From Vulcanococcus sp. Clear-D1 (GTDB taxonomy: Bacteria > Cyanobacteriota > Cyanobacteriia > PCC-6307 > Cyanobiaceae), in contig NZ_JACVZV010000015.1 of the NCBI RefSeq assembly GCF_014654725.1, forward strand, positions 186,001 through 250,000: a stretch of 64,000 bases of DNA, given 5' to 3'. Position numbers and translations under genes: made by a program. Position 1 is the stretch's first letter, and the number at the start of each line of letters is the position of its first letter. Below, in pieces: positions 32,430 to 42,322 of the stretch. The notes below the pieces were generated by a model. That model did no database searches and was not told the origin of the DNA. It worked only from the letters and a program-made list of their open reading frames with translations.

Positions 32430-34775
32430 TTGGCACGGATCGTTGGCATCGACCTGGGCACCACCAACTCGGTGGTGGCGGTGCTCGAGGGTGGGCGCCC
32501 TCAGGTGATCGCCAGTGCCGAGGGCGGCCGCACCACCCCATCCGTGGTGGGTTTCAGCAAGGACGCTGAACTGTTGGTGGGGCAACTGGCCCGCCGCCAG
32601 CTGGTGTTGAACCCCCGCAACACCTTCGCCAATCTGAAGCGCTTTGTGGGGCGCCAGTGGGACGAGCTGGAGGACAGCAGCCTCTCTGTTCCATACACCG
32701 TGCGGGCCAACGACCAGGGCAACGTGCGGGTGGTGTGTCCGGCCACGGAGCGGGAGTACGCGCCGGAAGAGCTGGTGGCCAGCATCCTGCGCAAGCTCGT
32801 AGACGACGCCAGCACCTATCTAGGGGAGCCGGTGGAGGCAGCGGTGATCACTGTGCCCGCCTACTTCAACGACGCCCAGCGCCAGGCCACCCGTGATGCC
32901 GGCCGCTTGGCGGGCATCAGCGTGGAGCGGATCCTGAATGAACCCACGGCCGCTGCGCTGGCCTACGGCTTCGATCGCAGCACCGTGAAGCGTGTGCTCG
33001 TGTTCGACTTGGGTGGCGGCACCTTCGACGTGTCGGTGCTACGCATCGCCCAAGGGGTGTTCGATGTGAAGGCCACCAGTGGTGATACCCAGCTGGGGGG
33101 CAACGACTGGGATCGGCGCATCGTGGATTGGCTGGCTGATCAATTCCAGAGCGAGCACGGCATCGATCTGCGTCGCGATCGCCAGGCTCTGCAACGGCTC
33201 ACCGAAGCAGCGGAGAAGGCCAAGATCGAGCTGAGTGGTGTGCAAAGCACACCTATGTCCCTGCCGTTCATTGCCACCGGCGAGGCAGGTCCGCTGCACA
33301 TCGAAACCACACTCGAGCGGCGCACCTTTGAGGGTCTTTGCCCCGATCTGCTCGATCGTTTGCTGCGGCCCGTGCAGCGCGCCCTGCGGGATTCGGGCCT
33401 GGCCGCTGAGGACATCGACGACGTGGTGCTGGTGGGCGGCTCCACGCGCATGCCAATGGTGCAGGAGATGGTGCGCACCCTGATCCCGCTGGAGCCCTGC
33501 CAATCGGTGAATCCCGATGAGGTGGTGGCGATCGGTGCGGCCGTACAGGCCGGGATCCTCACCGGTGAGCTGCGCGATCTGATGCTCAACGACGTCACAC
33601 CGCTCTCCCTCGGTCTGGAAACGATCGGTGGGGTGATGAAGGTTCTGATCCCGCGCAACACCTCGATTCCGGTGCGCAAGAGCGATGTGTTCAGTACGTC
33701 GGAGCCCAACCAGAGCTCCGTGGAGATCCACGTGCTGCAGGGCGAGCGCCAGATGGCGGAAGGCAATAAGAGTCTGGGCCGCTTCCGCCTCTCAGGCATT
33801 CCGCCAGCCCCGCGCGGTGTGCCTCAGGTGCAGGTGTCGTTCGATATCGATGCCAACGGATTGCTGCAGGTTGCGGCCACCGATCGCACTACAGGTCGCC
33901 AGCAAAGCGTGAGCATTCAGGGCGGCTCGAACCTCAGTGAGGACGAGATCAAGACCCTGATCGAAGAGGCCGAGCAGAAGGCCAGCGAGGATCGGCGGCG
34001 CAAGGCCGAAATCGACCGGCACAACCGGGCCCAGACCCTTGTGGCCCAGGCCGAACGCCGCTTGCGCGATGCCGCTCTGGAATTAGGCCCATACGGAGCC
34101 GAGCGTCAGCAACGCGCTGTGGAGATTGCGGTGCGTGACGTCCAAGATCAGTTGGCGACGGGAGATCTGGGCGATCTGGATCTGGCGGTGAGCCAGTTGC
34201 AAGAGGCCCTCTATGGGCTCAACCGTCGTCTGGCGAGTGAACGCAAACAGGACAGCAGCCCGCTGCAGGGCCTGAAGAACACCCTGGGTTCGCTCAAGGA
34301 TGAGCTCTTTGCCGATGACGATTGGGATGACTGGGATTCCCGCGGCCGAGGCCGTGATCCCTGGGCCGAGCCCTCCTGGAGTGCTGCACGGAGCGGCTGG
34401 GGTGCCGATGACTGGAGTCGGCCTGCACCGGCACCACGCATCGATGTTCCGCCCGTTCGTTATTCGGATCAGGATCGGTTCGCAGATCCAGGGCGGTATG
34501 ACGATGATGATCGCTACAGCTCTCAGCGCTTCAGGCCCGAGCGCGATCCCCAGGAGCGTGATGAGTCGTTCCCTGAAGAGCGCGACCGTGACCGGCGTCC
34601 GCGCTCTGCACCCAATGATCAGTACGCCGACGATCGTTTCGCCGATGACGGCTACCGCGAGGACCGCTACCGCGATGAGCGCGATTGGGACTCCGACCGG
34701 TTGAGTGCTCAGGCGGCGCCTCGCCGCAGCGCACGGCCGGCCCCGTTTGAGGGTGATCCCTGGGCTGAGGAGTGA
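32430..34775 (+). CDS. dnaK: DnaK (Hsp70) paralogue with a long charged tail, DnaK3-like
   Basis: A 781-aa Hsp70 beginning with TTG; no ATG or GTG is nearby and the family start ARIVGIDLGTTNS follows at once. The ATPase domain has FDLGGGTFDVS and VVLVGGSTRMP; the substrate-binding domain follows. From about residue 630 a hydrophilic tail of 150 residues is rich in Asp, Arg, Tyr and Trp and holds DPWAE twice, once near 643 and once at the very end. Cyanobacterial DnaK3 has such an extension and associates with thylakoids; equating this gene with dnaK3 is inference from tail and linkage to dnaJ. Confidence 0.9.
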   Translation: MARIVGIDLGTTNSVVAVLEGGRPQVIASAEGGRTTPSVVGFSKDAELLVGQLARRQLVLNPRNTFANLKRFVGRQWDELEDSSLSVPYTVRANDQGNVRVVCPATEREYAPEELVASILRKLVDDASTYLGEPVEAAVITVPAYFNDAQRQATRDAGRLAGISVERILNEPTAAALAYGFDRSTVKRVLVFDLGGGTFDVSVLRIAQGVFDVKATSGDTQLGGNDWDRRIVDWLADQFQSEHGIDLRRDRQALQRLTEAAEKAKIELSGVQSTPMSLPFIATGEAGPLHIETTLERRTFEGLCPDLLDRLLRPVQRALRDSGLAAEDIDDVVLVGGSTRMPMVQEMVRTLIPLEPCQSVNPDEVVAIGAAVQAGILTGELRDLMLNDVTPLSLGLETIGGVMKVLIPRNTSIPVRKSDVFSTSEPNQSSVEIHVLQGERQMAEGNKSLGRFRLSGIPPAPRGVPQVQVSFDIDANGLLQVAATDRTTGRQQSVSIQGGSNLSEDEIKTLIEEAEQKASEDRRRKAEIDRHNRAQTLVAQAERRLRDAALELGPYGAERQQRAVEIAVRDVQDQLATGDLGDLDLAVSQLQEALYGLNRRLASERKQDSSPLQGLKNTLGSLKDELFADDDWDDWDSRGRGRDPWAEPSWSAARSGWGADDWSRPAPAPRIDVPPVRYSDQDRFADPGRYDDDDRYSSQRFRPERDPQERDESFPEERDRDRRPRSAPNDQYADDRFADDGYREDRYRDERDWDSDRLSAQAAPRRSARPAPFEGDPWAEE

Positions 34776-35719
34776 GCCCGGTGAGCAGTGCTCCCTATCG
34801 CTCGGCTGTGAATCACTGGGCTGTGCTGGGGCTCGACCCCGGCGCCGATTCGCAGGCGCTCAAGCGTGCCTTTCGCCAACAGGCCCGGCGTTGGCATCCG
34901 GATCTCAACGGCAATGATCCCCACGCTGAGGAACAGTTCAAGGCCGTTAACGAGGCCTATGCCGTTCTCAGTGATCCCCAGCGCCGCCAGCAGTGGGAGC
35001 AGGGGCTCGATACCGCGGAGGCGGCGGCAGCCGGGCTGGATCCCTTCGCCCAGGGCTTCCCTGATTTTGACGACTACATCGAGGAGTTGTTCGGCGTTCC
35101 GCAGCGCCGATCGCCGGCCAGTCGCGCTGGTGACTCCGAAAGGCCCCCGGCATCCGAGGCCCGCGAGCGCAGCGAGGTCACTGCGGCACCACCGCCACCG
35201 CCACCGGTGGTGGCGAGCAGCGATTGTGAGTCGCTGGTGGAGCTCACGCCAGAGCAGGCGCTGCAGGGTGAGCGGGTGGAGATCGATCTCCCCGATGGCA
35301 CCTGTGTGGAGGTATGGACCCCGGCGATGGCGGGGGATGGTTGGCGTTTGCGCCTGGCTGGCGTGGCTCCCGGTGGGGGGGATCACTTTCTGCAGCTGCG
35401 GGTGCGCACGCCCGAGGGGCTGCGGATCGACGGCCTTCGGGTGCTCTACCAGTTGGATCTCTCTCCGGCAGAAGGGGCGCTGGGCTGCTCCGTGGTCGTG
35501 CCGACCCTGGATGGTCCGGTGCAGCTGCGCGTTCCTGCCGGCTCCTCCAGCGGCCGATTGCTGCGCCTGCGCGGACGAGGCTTGCAACAAGGCGAGCAGC
35601 GTGGCGATCAGTTGGTGGAATTGCGCCTGGTGGTGCCCAGCGTCCTCACCGAGGCAGAGGAGGCGCTGTATGCCCGCCTGCAACAGTTGGCAGCTGAGCT
35701 CGATGGTGAACGGAGCTGA
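34772..35719 (+). CDS. dnaJ: DnaJ-family co-chaperone
   Basis: A 315-aa J-protein with the J domain at about residues 15-75, including the HPD triad (42-44). A linker rich in Ala, Pro and Glu leads to a C-terminal beta-rich substrate-binding domain (DnaJ_C type) without the Cys-rich zinc region of class I DnaJ. It starts with GTG overlapping the dnaK stop (GTGA), so it is almost surely the co-chaperone of the adjacent DnaK. Confidence 0.9.
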   Translation: MSPVSSAPYRSAVNHWAVLGLDPGADSQALKRAFRQQARRWHPDLNGNDPHAEEQFKAVNEAYAVLSDPQRRQQWEQGLDTAEAAAAGLDPFAQGFPDFDDYIEELFGVPQRRSPASRAGDSERPPASEARERSEVTAAPPPPPPVVASSDCESLVELTPEQALQGERVEIDLPDGTCVEVWTPAMAGDGWRLRLAGVAPGGGDHFLQLRVRTPEGLRIDGLRVLYQLDLSPAEGALGCSVVVPTLDGPVQLRVPAGSSSGRLLRLRGRGLQQGEQRGDQLVELRLVVPSVLTEAEEALYARLQQLAAELDGERS

Positions 35720-35767
35720 GCCGACACCGCCCATCAGTGAGACACTGAAGCCAGCGTTTGCTCCACG

Positions 35768-36190
35768 ATGTCGGTTCACGTCCTGCTGTTCGATGCCGGC
35801 AGCGACAACGAGGGCATCCACTCCCTCGAACTGAATGGCACCACCGTGGTGCTGTTGTTTGAGGACCGCGATGATGCCGAGCGCTACGCCGGTCTGCTGG
35901 AGGCCCAGGATTTCCCGGCTCCCACGGTCGAGGCGATCGAACGCCGCGAGATGGAGGAGTTCTGCAGCAGCGCCGGCTACGAGGCCCGTTTCGTTCCGGC
36001 GGGCTTCCTCCCCCAGAGCGCCGAAGATCGCCTGCTGATTGCTCCGCCTGAGAAGAACATGGATGTGACCTCCTGGCGTGAGCAGGAGGATCCAGCTAGT
36101 GAGCCCGTGGTGGCAGCTGCTGATGATCCGATCAGTACCGGTAACGCGGAACTCGAGGACTTTCGTCGCCGGCTTGAGGGCCTGCTGTGA
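35768..36190 (+). CDS. DUF3110 family protein
   Basis: The 140-aa protein matches what I recall of DUF3110: HVLLFDAGSDNEGIHSLEL, a VVLLFEDRDDAERYAGLL helix and FCSSAGYEARFV, followed by a Pro/Asp-rich low-complexity tail. This family is confined to cyanobacteria and plastids and has no known function. The gene stands between dnaJ and murQ, with its stop overlapping the murQ GTG start (GTGA), so it may belong to the same operon. Confidence 0.85.
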   Translation: MSVHVLLFDAGSDNEGIHSLELNGTTVVLLFEDRDDAERYAGLLEAQDFPAPTVEAIERREMEEFCSSAGYEARFVPAGFLPQSAEDRLLIAPPEKNMDVTSWREQEDPASEPVVAAADDPISTGNAELEDFRRRLEGLL

Positions 36191-37098
36191 GCAGCTCCTT
36201 TGCCGAGGTGCAACGGGGCCATCTGCTCACCGAGCAGGCCAACCCCTCCAGTGCTGATCTCGATGCCCTGAGCACTGCTGACCTAGTGGCCGTCTTCGTT
36301 GAAGAAGACCGGCGCCCCCAAGAGGCCGTGGCCGCCGCGGCACCGGCCCTGGCCGCAGCGATCGACGCCATTGCTGAGCGTTTACGTTCCGGCGGCCGCC
36401 TGTTTTATCTGGGGGCCGGGACGTCCGGCCGACTGGGTGTTTTGGATGCGGCGGAGTGTCCGCCCACCTTCTGCAGTGCGCCGGAGCTGGTGCAGGGGGT
36501 CTTGGCGGGCGGCGCACCGGCGCTGTTGCGCAGCTCAGAGGGCCTGGAAGATCTGTTCGAAGCGGGCCGTGATGATCTCGTTGCCCGCGGCTTCAACGCT
36601 GCGGACGCCTTGGTGGGCATTGCTGCGGGCGGCACCACGCCCTATGTGCAGGGCGGCTTGAGCCATGCCCGCAGCCTTGGTGCCCTGAGCATCGCCATGG
36701 CCTGCGTGCCGGCCGAGCAGGTTTCGATGCCCTGCGATCTCGACATTCGCTTGATCACCGGCCCTGAGGTGCTCACCGGTTCCACGCGCTTGAAGGCTGG
36801 AACCGCCACCAAGATGGCTCTCAACATCCTCAGCACCGGCGTGATGGTGCGCCTGGGCAAGGTGTATGGCAACCGCATGGTGGATGTGGCGGTCACCAAC
36901 AGCAAGCTCGAGGACAGAGCCCTGCGCATCCTGGCGGATCTGGCCGGTGTCGACCGTGACGCCGGCCGTGCCTTGCTGCAGGAGAGCGAAGGCTCGGTGA
37001 AGCTGGCGCTGTTGATGGCTCGCTGCAACATCACGGCGGCCCGCGCCCGGGAACGGCTCGCCAGCCATGGCGGCCAGCTGCGCTCAGCCCTCGAATGA
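36187..37098 (+). CDS. murQ: N-acetylmuramic acid 6-phosphate etherase MurQ
   Basis: A 303-aa SIS-domain protein with the MurQ signatures: [39 protein letters not shown], and [19 protein letters not shown]. It cleaves the lactyl ether of MurNAc-6-phosphate during peptidoglycan recycling, giving GlcNAc-6-phosphate and lactate. Start GTG overlaps the DUF3110 stop. The 3' end overlaps the convergent mtnP gene by 15 bases. Confidence 0.95.
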   Translation: MSSSFAEVQRGHLLTEQANPSSADLDALSTADLVAVFVEEDRRPQEAVAAAAPALAAAIDAIAERLRSGGRLFYLGAGTSGRLGVLDAAECPPTFCSAPELVQGVLAGGAPALLRSSEGLEDLFEAGRDDLVARGFNAADALVGIAAGGTTPYVQGGLSHARSLGALSIAMACVPAEQVSMPCDLDIRLITGPEVLTGSTRLKAGTATKMALNILSTGVMVRLGKVYGNRMVDVAVTNSKLEDRALRILADLAGVDRDAGRALLQESEGSVKLALLMARCNITAARARERLASHGGQLRSALE

Positions 37099-37995
37099 GC
37101 CCCAGTAGGGCTCAGTGAACAGATCCAACTTGCGCCGTGTGGCGGCTGGCACCTGATCAGCAGGCGTCATCAGGGCATCGCGCAGGGCGGCGTGGGCCTG
37201 GCTGGCGGGGCGTTGCACACCGATGCGCTCAGCCGTGGTACGCACGATCTGGGTGGCCAGTTCGGCGTTGGCGCGCAGGTTGCCGATCACCATCTCCACG
37301 GTGACGCTGTCGTGGTCGGCGTACCAGCAGTCGTAGTCGGTCGCCATGGCGAGAGTGGCGTAGGCGATCTCCGCTTCACGCGCCAGGCGGGCTTCGGTGT
37401 GGTTGGTCATCCCGATCACCGTGCAGCCCCAGCTGCGGTAGAGGTTGGATTCAGCGCGAGTGGAGAAGGCCGGGCCTTCCATGCACAGATAGGTGCCGCC
37501 GCGGTGCAGGCTGCGGCCTTCCGGCATCAGGCTGTCCGCTACATCACCGAGGAGGCGGCTGAGGCTCGGGCAGAAGGGATCGGCCAGAGCCACGTGGGCC
37601 ACGGCCCCCTCACCGAAGAAGCTGATCGGCCGCTGCATGGTGCGGTCGATGAATTGATCGGGCACCACCATGTCGAGGGGTTTGACCTGCTCCTGCAGAG
37701 AACCCACCGCCGAGGGGGAGAGGATCCAGCGCACGCCCAAGGAGCGCATCGCCCAGATGTTGGCCCGGTAGGGCACCTCCGTGGGCAGAAACGTGTGATG
37801 GCGTCCATGGCGCGCCAGAAACACCACCTCCATGCCGCCGAGTGTTCCCAGCCGCAGGCTGTCGGAGGGAGGCCCAAAGGGCGTGTCGATCGTGAGCTCC
37901 TGCACGTTCTCCAGTCCCTCCATGGCATAGAGCCCGCTGCCGCCGAGCACGCCGAGGCGAGCCTGGGCGAGGTTCAGACCGGTGGGAGAAGCCAT
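37084..37995 (-). CDS. mtnP: S-methyl-5'-thioadenosine phosphorylase
   Basis: A 303-aa protein of the MTAP family. [11 protein letters not shown] (N-terminal nucleoside-phosphorylase phosphate loop), [22 protein letters not shown], and [12 protein letters not shown] with [17 protein letters not shown] are typical. It splits 5'-methylthioadenosine with phosphate into adenine and methylthioribose-1-phosphate, recycling the by-product of polyamine and SAM metabolism. It runs toward murQ and is divergent from the cyclophilin gene. Confidence 0.94.
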   Translation of the reverse strand: MASPTGLNLAQARLGVLGGSGLYAMEGLENVQELTIDTPFGPPSDSLRLGTLGGMEVVFLARHGRHHTFLPTEVPYRANIWAMRSLGVRWILSPSAVGSLQEQVKPLDMVVPDQFIDRTMQRPISFFGEGAVAHVALADPFCPSLSRLLGDVADSLMPEGRSLHRGGTYLCMEGPAFSTRAESNLYRSWGCTVIGMTNHTEARLAREAEIAYATLAMATDYDCWYADHDSVTVEMVIGNLRANAELATQIVRTTAERIGVQRPASQAHAALRDALMTPADQVPAATRRKLDLFTEPYWGSFEG

Positions 37996-38063
37996 GGTTC
38001 GGTAGCGCCTGCAACCCTTCTACCGGAGCGCCCATACTGACTTCTGTTTGCTCTTTCTCTGCC

Positions 38064-38504
38064 GTGACCAAAGCCGTGATGGTGACCGACGCCGGCACGA
38101 TCGAACTGGAGCTGTTCGAAGCCGATGCGCCCAACACCGTGGCCAACTTCGTGAAGCTGGCCAAGGACGGCTTCTATGACGGCCTGGCCTTCCACCGCGT
38201 GATCCCGGGCTTCATGGCCCAGGGCGGCTGCCCCAACAGCCGTGAAGGTGCCCGCGGCATGGCCGGCACCGGTGGCCCTGGCTACCAGATCGACTGCGAG
38301 ATCAACAGCCAGAAGCATCAGGCCGGCACCCTGGCCATGGCCCACGCTGGCCGCAACACCGGTGGCTCGCAGTTCTACATCTGCCATGAGGCCCAGCCCC
38401 ACCTTGATGGTGTGCATACCGTCTTCGGCCACACCGGCAACATGGATGTGGTGATGGCGCTGAAGAACGGCAGCCGCATCACCTCGGTGACCATTCAGGA
38501 CTGA
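38064..38504 (+). CDS. Peptidyl-prolyl cis-trans isomerase, cyclophilin type
   Basis: A 146-aa single-domain cyclophilin starting with [48 protein letters not shown] and LDGVHTVFG are the family motifs, with the catalytic Arg in FHRV. It speeds proline isomerisation in the cytoplasm; no signal peptide is present. The stop codon sits inside a perfect 14-bp palindrome (38498-38511). Confidence 0.93.
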   Translation: MTKAVMVTDAGTIELELFEADAPNTVANFVKLAKDGFYDGLAFHRVIPGFMAQGGCPNSREGARGMAGTGGPGYQIDCEINSQKHQAGTLAMAHAGRNTGGSQFYICHEAQPHLDGVHTVFGHTGNMDVVMALKNGSRITSVTIQD

Positions 38505-38523
38505 TCAGTCCCGGCTGATCCCC

Positions 38524-40221
38524 TCAGCTCCAGCGCATCAGCGTGCCTGCATCCACCCGGAGCTGGGGGCGATTCGCCTGCAGCTCCACCAGCGGGCGTC
38601 GCTCCGCTTCCAGGGTGTTGCTGGGGTGCGTTGTGCGTTGGCTGTCAGGCGCGAGCAACAGGCTGACGCTGCCGGTTTGCGGCCAGCCAGCCATGGTGTG
38701 CAGCACCTGAGCGAGTTGTGCCGCATCACCACTGGCCACCAACACAGCCAGGTCGGGCTGATTGAGCAGGGCCAGCACCCTGGAGTGCTCTTCGAGTTCC
38801 AGCTCCAGATCGTGGGCCGTGCACCAGTCGCGGAGTTGCTGGTACTGGGCGGCCTTGGTTTCGCTGCTCAGTTCCACGTCCGCTGTCGTCGTCCAGGCCA
38901 GCACCGCTGCCGGTCCGCGGCCGGCCGGCGTGTCCATCAGGTGTCCGAGCTTGGCTTGCTTGGTCTGGAGGTAGGCCGCGTTGTGCTGGCTTGGGTCCAT
39001 CACCAGCGGCACCCGGTCCTCCACCTGCAGGCCGTAGCCGCCCAGGCCGGCAATTTTGCGCGGGTTGTTGGTGATCAGGCGCAGGCGATGCACCCCCAGG
39101 TCGCTGAGGATCTGGGCCCCCACGCCATAGTTGCGTAGATCGGCAGGGAAGCCCAGGCGCTCATTGGCTTCCACCGTGTCGAGGCCGCCATCCTGCAGGG
39201 AGTAAGCCCGCAACTTGTTGATCAGGCCGATCCCACGGCCCTCCTGACGCAGGTACACCACCACCCCCTCGCCTGCGGCCTCGATCATGCGCAGGGCAGC
39301 CTCCAGCTGCGGCCGGCAGTCGCAGCGCAGGGAGCCGAAGGCGTCACCGGTGAGACATTCGCTGTGAACCCGCACCAGCACGGGGCCTTCTGCCTGGTCT
39401 GGTTGGCCTTTCACGATCGCCACATGCTCGCTGCCATCGAGCTCGTTCCGGAATCCAATGGCGCGGAAACTGCCGAAGGCGCTGGGGAGCGTGGCCTCGG
39501 CCTGGCGGCGCACAAAGCGCTCGGTATCCAGCCGGTAGCGGATGAGATCGGCGATGTTGATCAGCCGCAGGCCATGGCGCTGGGCGTAGTCGACCAGCTG
39601 CGGCAGCCGCGCCATGGAGCCATCCACGTTCTGGATCTCGCAGATCACACCGGCGGGATAGAGGCCTGAGAGGCGCGCCAGATCCACCGCAGCCTCGGTG
39701 TGGCCAGCGCGCTTGAGCACGCCGCCCTGCTTGGCGCGCAGCGGAAAGATGTGGCCGGGCCGACGCAGATCGGCGGGACGGGTGCCGGGATGGATCGCCA
39801 CCTGAATGGTGCGGGCCCGGTCCTCGGCGGAGATCCCGGTGCTGACACCGTTTTCTGGGCCCGCGTCCACGCTCACGGTGAAGGCGGTCTGGTTGCTGTC
39901 GGTGTTGCGATCCACCATCAGCGGCAGGTCGAGGGCATCGAGCCGCTCGCCTTCCATCGCCAGGCAGATCAAGCCACGCGCCTCAGTGGCCATGAAGTTG
40001 ATCTGTTCCGGGGTGGCGAACTGAGCGGCGCAGATCAGGTCGCCCTCGTTCTCTCGGTTCTCGTCGTCCACCACCACCACCATTTCGCCATTGCGGATCG
40101 CCGCCAGGCCATCGGCGATGGTGTCGAACTGGAAAGCGCTTGGGTTCAGGGGTGGAGGGCCCGCCGGGCCCGGGTTGCAGACACTTTTATAGAGCCCGGT
40201 ACGATCTGGCGTTCCTGACAT
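38524..40221 (-). CDS. ribBA: Bifunctional riboflavin enzyme RibBA
   Basis: A 565-aa fusion. The N-terminal domain is 3,4-dihydroxy-2-butanone-4-phosphate synthase (RibB): [18 protein letters not shown] and the [17 protein letters not shown] loop. The second is GTP cyclohydrolase II (RibA) with zinc Cys in [16 protein letters not shown] and the [13 protein letters not shown] motif. Beyond RibA a tail of about 160 residues, beyond usual RibBA length, resembles no known domain. ATG 40221 lies six bases from the divergent argC start; the first 34 residues are not family-like, so a later non-ATG start is possible. No FMN riboswitch seen. Confidence 0.9.
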   Translation of the reverse strand: MSGTPDRTGLYKSVCNPGPAGPPPLNPSAFQFDTIADGLAAIRNGEMVVVVDDENRENEGDLICAAQFATPEQINFMATEARGLICLAMEGERLDALDLPLMVDRNTDSNQTAFTVSVDAGPENGVSTGISAEDRARTIQVAIHPGTRPADLRRPGHIFPLRAKQGGVLKRAGHTEAAVDLARLSGLYPAGVICEIQNVDGSMARLPQLVDYAQRHGLRLINIADLIRYRLDTERFVRRQAEATLPSAFGSFRAIGFRNELDGSEHVAIVKGQPDQAEGPVLVRVHSECLTGDAFGSLRCDCRPQLEAALRMIEAAGEGVVVYLRQEGRGIGLINKLRAYSLQDGGLDTVEANERLGFPADLRNYGVGAQILSDLGVHRLRLITNNPRKIAGLGGYGLQVEDRVPLVMDPSQHNAAYLQTKQAKLGHLMDTPAGRGPAAVLAWTTTADVELSSETKAAQYQQLRDWCTAHDLELELEEHSRVLALLNQPDLAVLVASGDAAQLAQVLHTMAGWPQTGSVSLLLAPDSQRTTHPSNTLEAERRPLVELQANRPQLRVDAGTLMRWS

Positions 40222-40227
40222 CCCGGC

Positions 40228-41292
40228 ATGGCCAGCAAGCGCGTTGCGGTGATCGGCGCCTCCGGTTATGGCGGGCTGCAGACCCTGCGCCTGCTCCAAG
40301 GCCATCCCTCACTGGAGGTGAGCTTCCTCGGCGGCGAGCGCAGCAGTGGCAAACGCTGGAGCGAGCTCACACCCTTTCTGCCCCTGCCGGGTGATCCCGT
40401 GGTGCAGTCGCCCGATCCCGACGCGATCGCCGCTGCGGCTGATCTGGCGGTGTTGAGCCTGCCCAATGGCCTGGCTTCCACCCTGGTTCCTCCTCTCCTG
40501 GAGCGGGGCGTGAAGGTGGTCGACCTCTCGGCCGACTACCGCTACAGCTCCCTGGAGAAATGGAAGGAGGTGTATGCCTCGGAGGCCCGCGCCTTCCCCC
40601 GCACCGACGCGGAGCTCTGCTCCGAAGCCGTGTATGGCCTTGTGGAGTGGGAGGCGGAGCGGATCGCGGCGGCACGGCTGGTGGCGGCACCCGGTTGTTT
40701 TCCCACCGCCAGCCTGCTGGCGCTCACACCGCTGCTGAAGCAGGGCTTGATTGAAACCAGCGGCATCGTGATCGATGCGAAGACCGGGACAAGCGGTGGT
40801 GGACGTGCCGCCAAGGAGCATCTGTTGCTGGCTGAAGCCTCCGAAGGTGTGGCCCCTTATGGCGTGGTGGGCCATCGCCACACCAGCGAGATCGAGCAGC
40901 TGTGCAGCCGCGCTTCAGGTCATGCGATCGCCCTGCAGTTCACGCCGCACCTGATTCCGATGGTGCGGGGCCTGTTGGCCACGGTGTATGGCCGGCTTCG
41001 GGATCCAGGCCTCACCGCCGAAGACCTCACCACGCTGCTGGAGGCCGCCTATCGCAACGCCCCCTGCGTGCAGGTGCTGCCCGTGGGCACGTATCCCTCC
41101 ACCAAGTGGGTGCGGCAGACGAATCGCGCGTTGCTGTCGGTGCAGGTGGATGGCCGCACCGGCCAGCTGATCGTGATGAGCGCCATCGACAACATGGTGA
41201 AGGGCCAGGCCGGCCAGGGCGTGCAGTGCCTCAACCTGATGGCGGGTCTGCCGGCTGAAACGGGTCTGCCCCTGCTGCCTTTTTATCCCTAG
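40228..41292 (+). CDS. argC: N-acetyl-gamma-glutamyl-phosphate reductase
   Basis: A 354-aa NADPH-dependent reductase of arginine synthesis. Rossmann motif [14 protein letters not shown] (10-23), catalytic Cys157 in AAPGCFPTA, and [13 protein letters not shown], with HRHTSEIEQ near 215. It converts N-acetylglutamyl phosphate to the semialdehyde. ATG 40228 has only six bases between it and the divergent ribBA ATG. A weak promoter (TTGCAG at 40175, TACGAT at 40200) would lie inside ribBA, with a long 19-bp spacer. Confidence 0.95.
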   Translation: MASKRVAVIGASGYGGLQTLRLLQGHPSLEVSFLGGERSSGKRWSELTPFLPLPGDPVVQSPDPDAIAAAADLAVLSLPNGLASTLVPPLLERGVKVVDLSADYRYSSLEKWKEVYASEARAFPRTDAELCSEAVYGLVEWEAERIAAARLVAAPGCFPTASLLALTPLLKQGLIETSGIVIDAKTGTSGGGRAAKEHLLLAEASEGVAPYGVVGHRHTSEIEQLCSRASGHAIALQFTPHLIPMVRGLLATVYGRLRDPGLTAEDLTTLLEAAYRNAPCVQVLPVGTYPSTKWVRQTNRALLSVQVDGRTGQLIVMSAIDNMVKGQAGQGVQCLNLMAGLPAETGLPLLPFYP

Positions 41293-41966
41293 ACCAAATC
41301 GAGCCGTTCGGCTGCGAGCTGAACCGCCAGCGGCAGGATCCGGTGCTCCTGGGCATGGATCCGTGCCGCCAGGCTGGCCACCGAATCAGCCTCGAGCACG
41401 GGCACAGCCGCCTGCACCAGAATTGTCCCCGTGTCGACCTCCAGGCTCACCAGGTGGGCCGTGCAGCCGCTCAGCTTCACGCCGGCTGCCAAGGCCTGTT
41501 CGATGGCTTTTGCACCGCGGAAGCTCGGTAGCAGGGAGGGGTGGATGTTGATCAGGCGCTCGGGGTAGGCATCGATCAGGGCCTGGGTCACGATGCGCAT
41601 CCAGCCGGCCATCACCACCAGCTCCACACCGGCGGCCTGGAAACTGGCAATCAGCGCCTGATCCAGCGCTTCCCGACTGGCGTAGCAGCGGTGATCGTGG
41701 AGCATGCAGGGCACACCGAGGCGTGCGGCGCGCTGTTCAGCGCCGCAGCCGGGGTTGTTGACCACCAGCTGGCACACCGTTGCTGCGAGCTGCCCCCCCC
41801 GGCAGGCAGCCACCAACGCTTCAAAGTTGCTGCCTGAGCCTGAGGCCATCACCCCCAGGCGCAGCGGGCGGGCTCCGGCGGGCGAGCGATCTGGTGGCAA
41901 CGGCCACTGGATGGACCGGTTGGCCTCGCTAGGGTTTGAAAGATCGGGTGTCGGGCCATGTCCCAT
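41289..41966 (-). CDS. purN: Phosphoribosylglycinamide formyltransferase PurN
   Basis: A 225-aa protein with the PurN core: LGVMASGSGSNFEAL, the catalytic INIHPSLLPSFRG segment (Asn-His-Ser), and HLVSLEVDTGTILVQAAVPV. It transfers a formyl group from 10-formyl-THF to GAR in purine synthesis. ATG 41966 is the most likely start; it overlaps the divergent DUF1257 start by nine bases. About 38 residues before the core are Pro-rich and not conserved-looking, so initiation further in is possible. Confidence 0.92.
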   Translation of the reverse strand: MGHGPTPDLSNPSEANRSIQWPLPPDRSPAGARPLRLGVMASGSGSNFEALVAACRGGQLAATVCQLVVNNPGCGAEQRAARLGVPCMLHDHRCYASREALDQALIASFQAAGVELVVMAGWMRIVTQALIDAYPERLINIHPSLLPSFRGAKAIEQALAAGVKLSGCTAHLVSLEVDTGTILVQAAVPVLEADSVASLAARIHAQEHRILPLAVQLAAERLDLV

Positions 41967-42314
41967 CTCTCCATCCTGCCAACCGTCCTTCGCGATGAGG
42001 ATGTGTTGGTTCAGGCGCTTGAGGATCTGGAGCTCACGGTGGTGCGCGGTGGCGACCTGCGTGGTTTTGCCGATCAGAGCGAGTCCGTGAGTGTGCGCGT
42101 TCAGCTCCCCGAGGGCACCTGGCTGGGCTGGCGCCATGACGCCAGCGGTCAGCTGGCTCTGGTGGGTGATCTTCAGCAGCTCGGTCGCTCCCGCTCGCTG
42201 CAACAGCTGATCGGTGCCATCACACGTCGCTATGCCGCCCGGCAAGCCCTGCGGACCCTGGCCCAGGATCTGCCCGGCGCCACTCTGGAACTGGCCCACA
42301 GCCTGAATCCCTGA
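41958..42314 (+). CDS. DUF1257 (Ycf35-like) protein
   Basis: A 118-aa protein matching the plastid Ycf35/DUF1257 family: SHLSILPTVLRDEDVL at the N terminus and an ITRRYAARQALRTL helix near the end. Found in cyanobacteria and red-lineage plastids, function unknown. ATG 41958 overlaps the purN start on the other strand. An M61 peptidase gene follows eight bases later. Confidence 0.85.
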   Translation: MSHLSILPTVLRDEDVLVQALEDLELTVVRGGDLRGFADQSESVSVRVQLPEGTWLGWRHDASGQLALVGDLQQLGRSRSLQQLIGAITRRYAARQALRTLAQDLPGATLELAHSLNP

Positions 42315-42322
42315 GGCAAATC

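Noticed and set aside
38498-38511. 14-bp perfect palindrome at the cyclophilin stop as a terminator
   Set aside because: It has no loop or T-run, so it cannot act as an intrinsic terminator; likely incidental.
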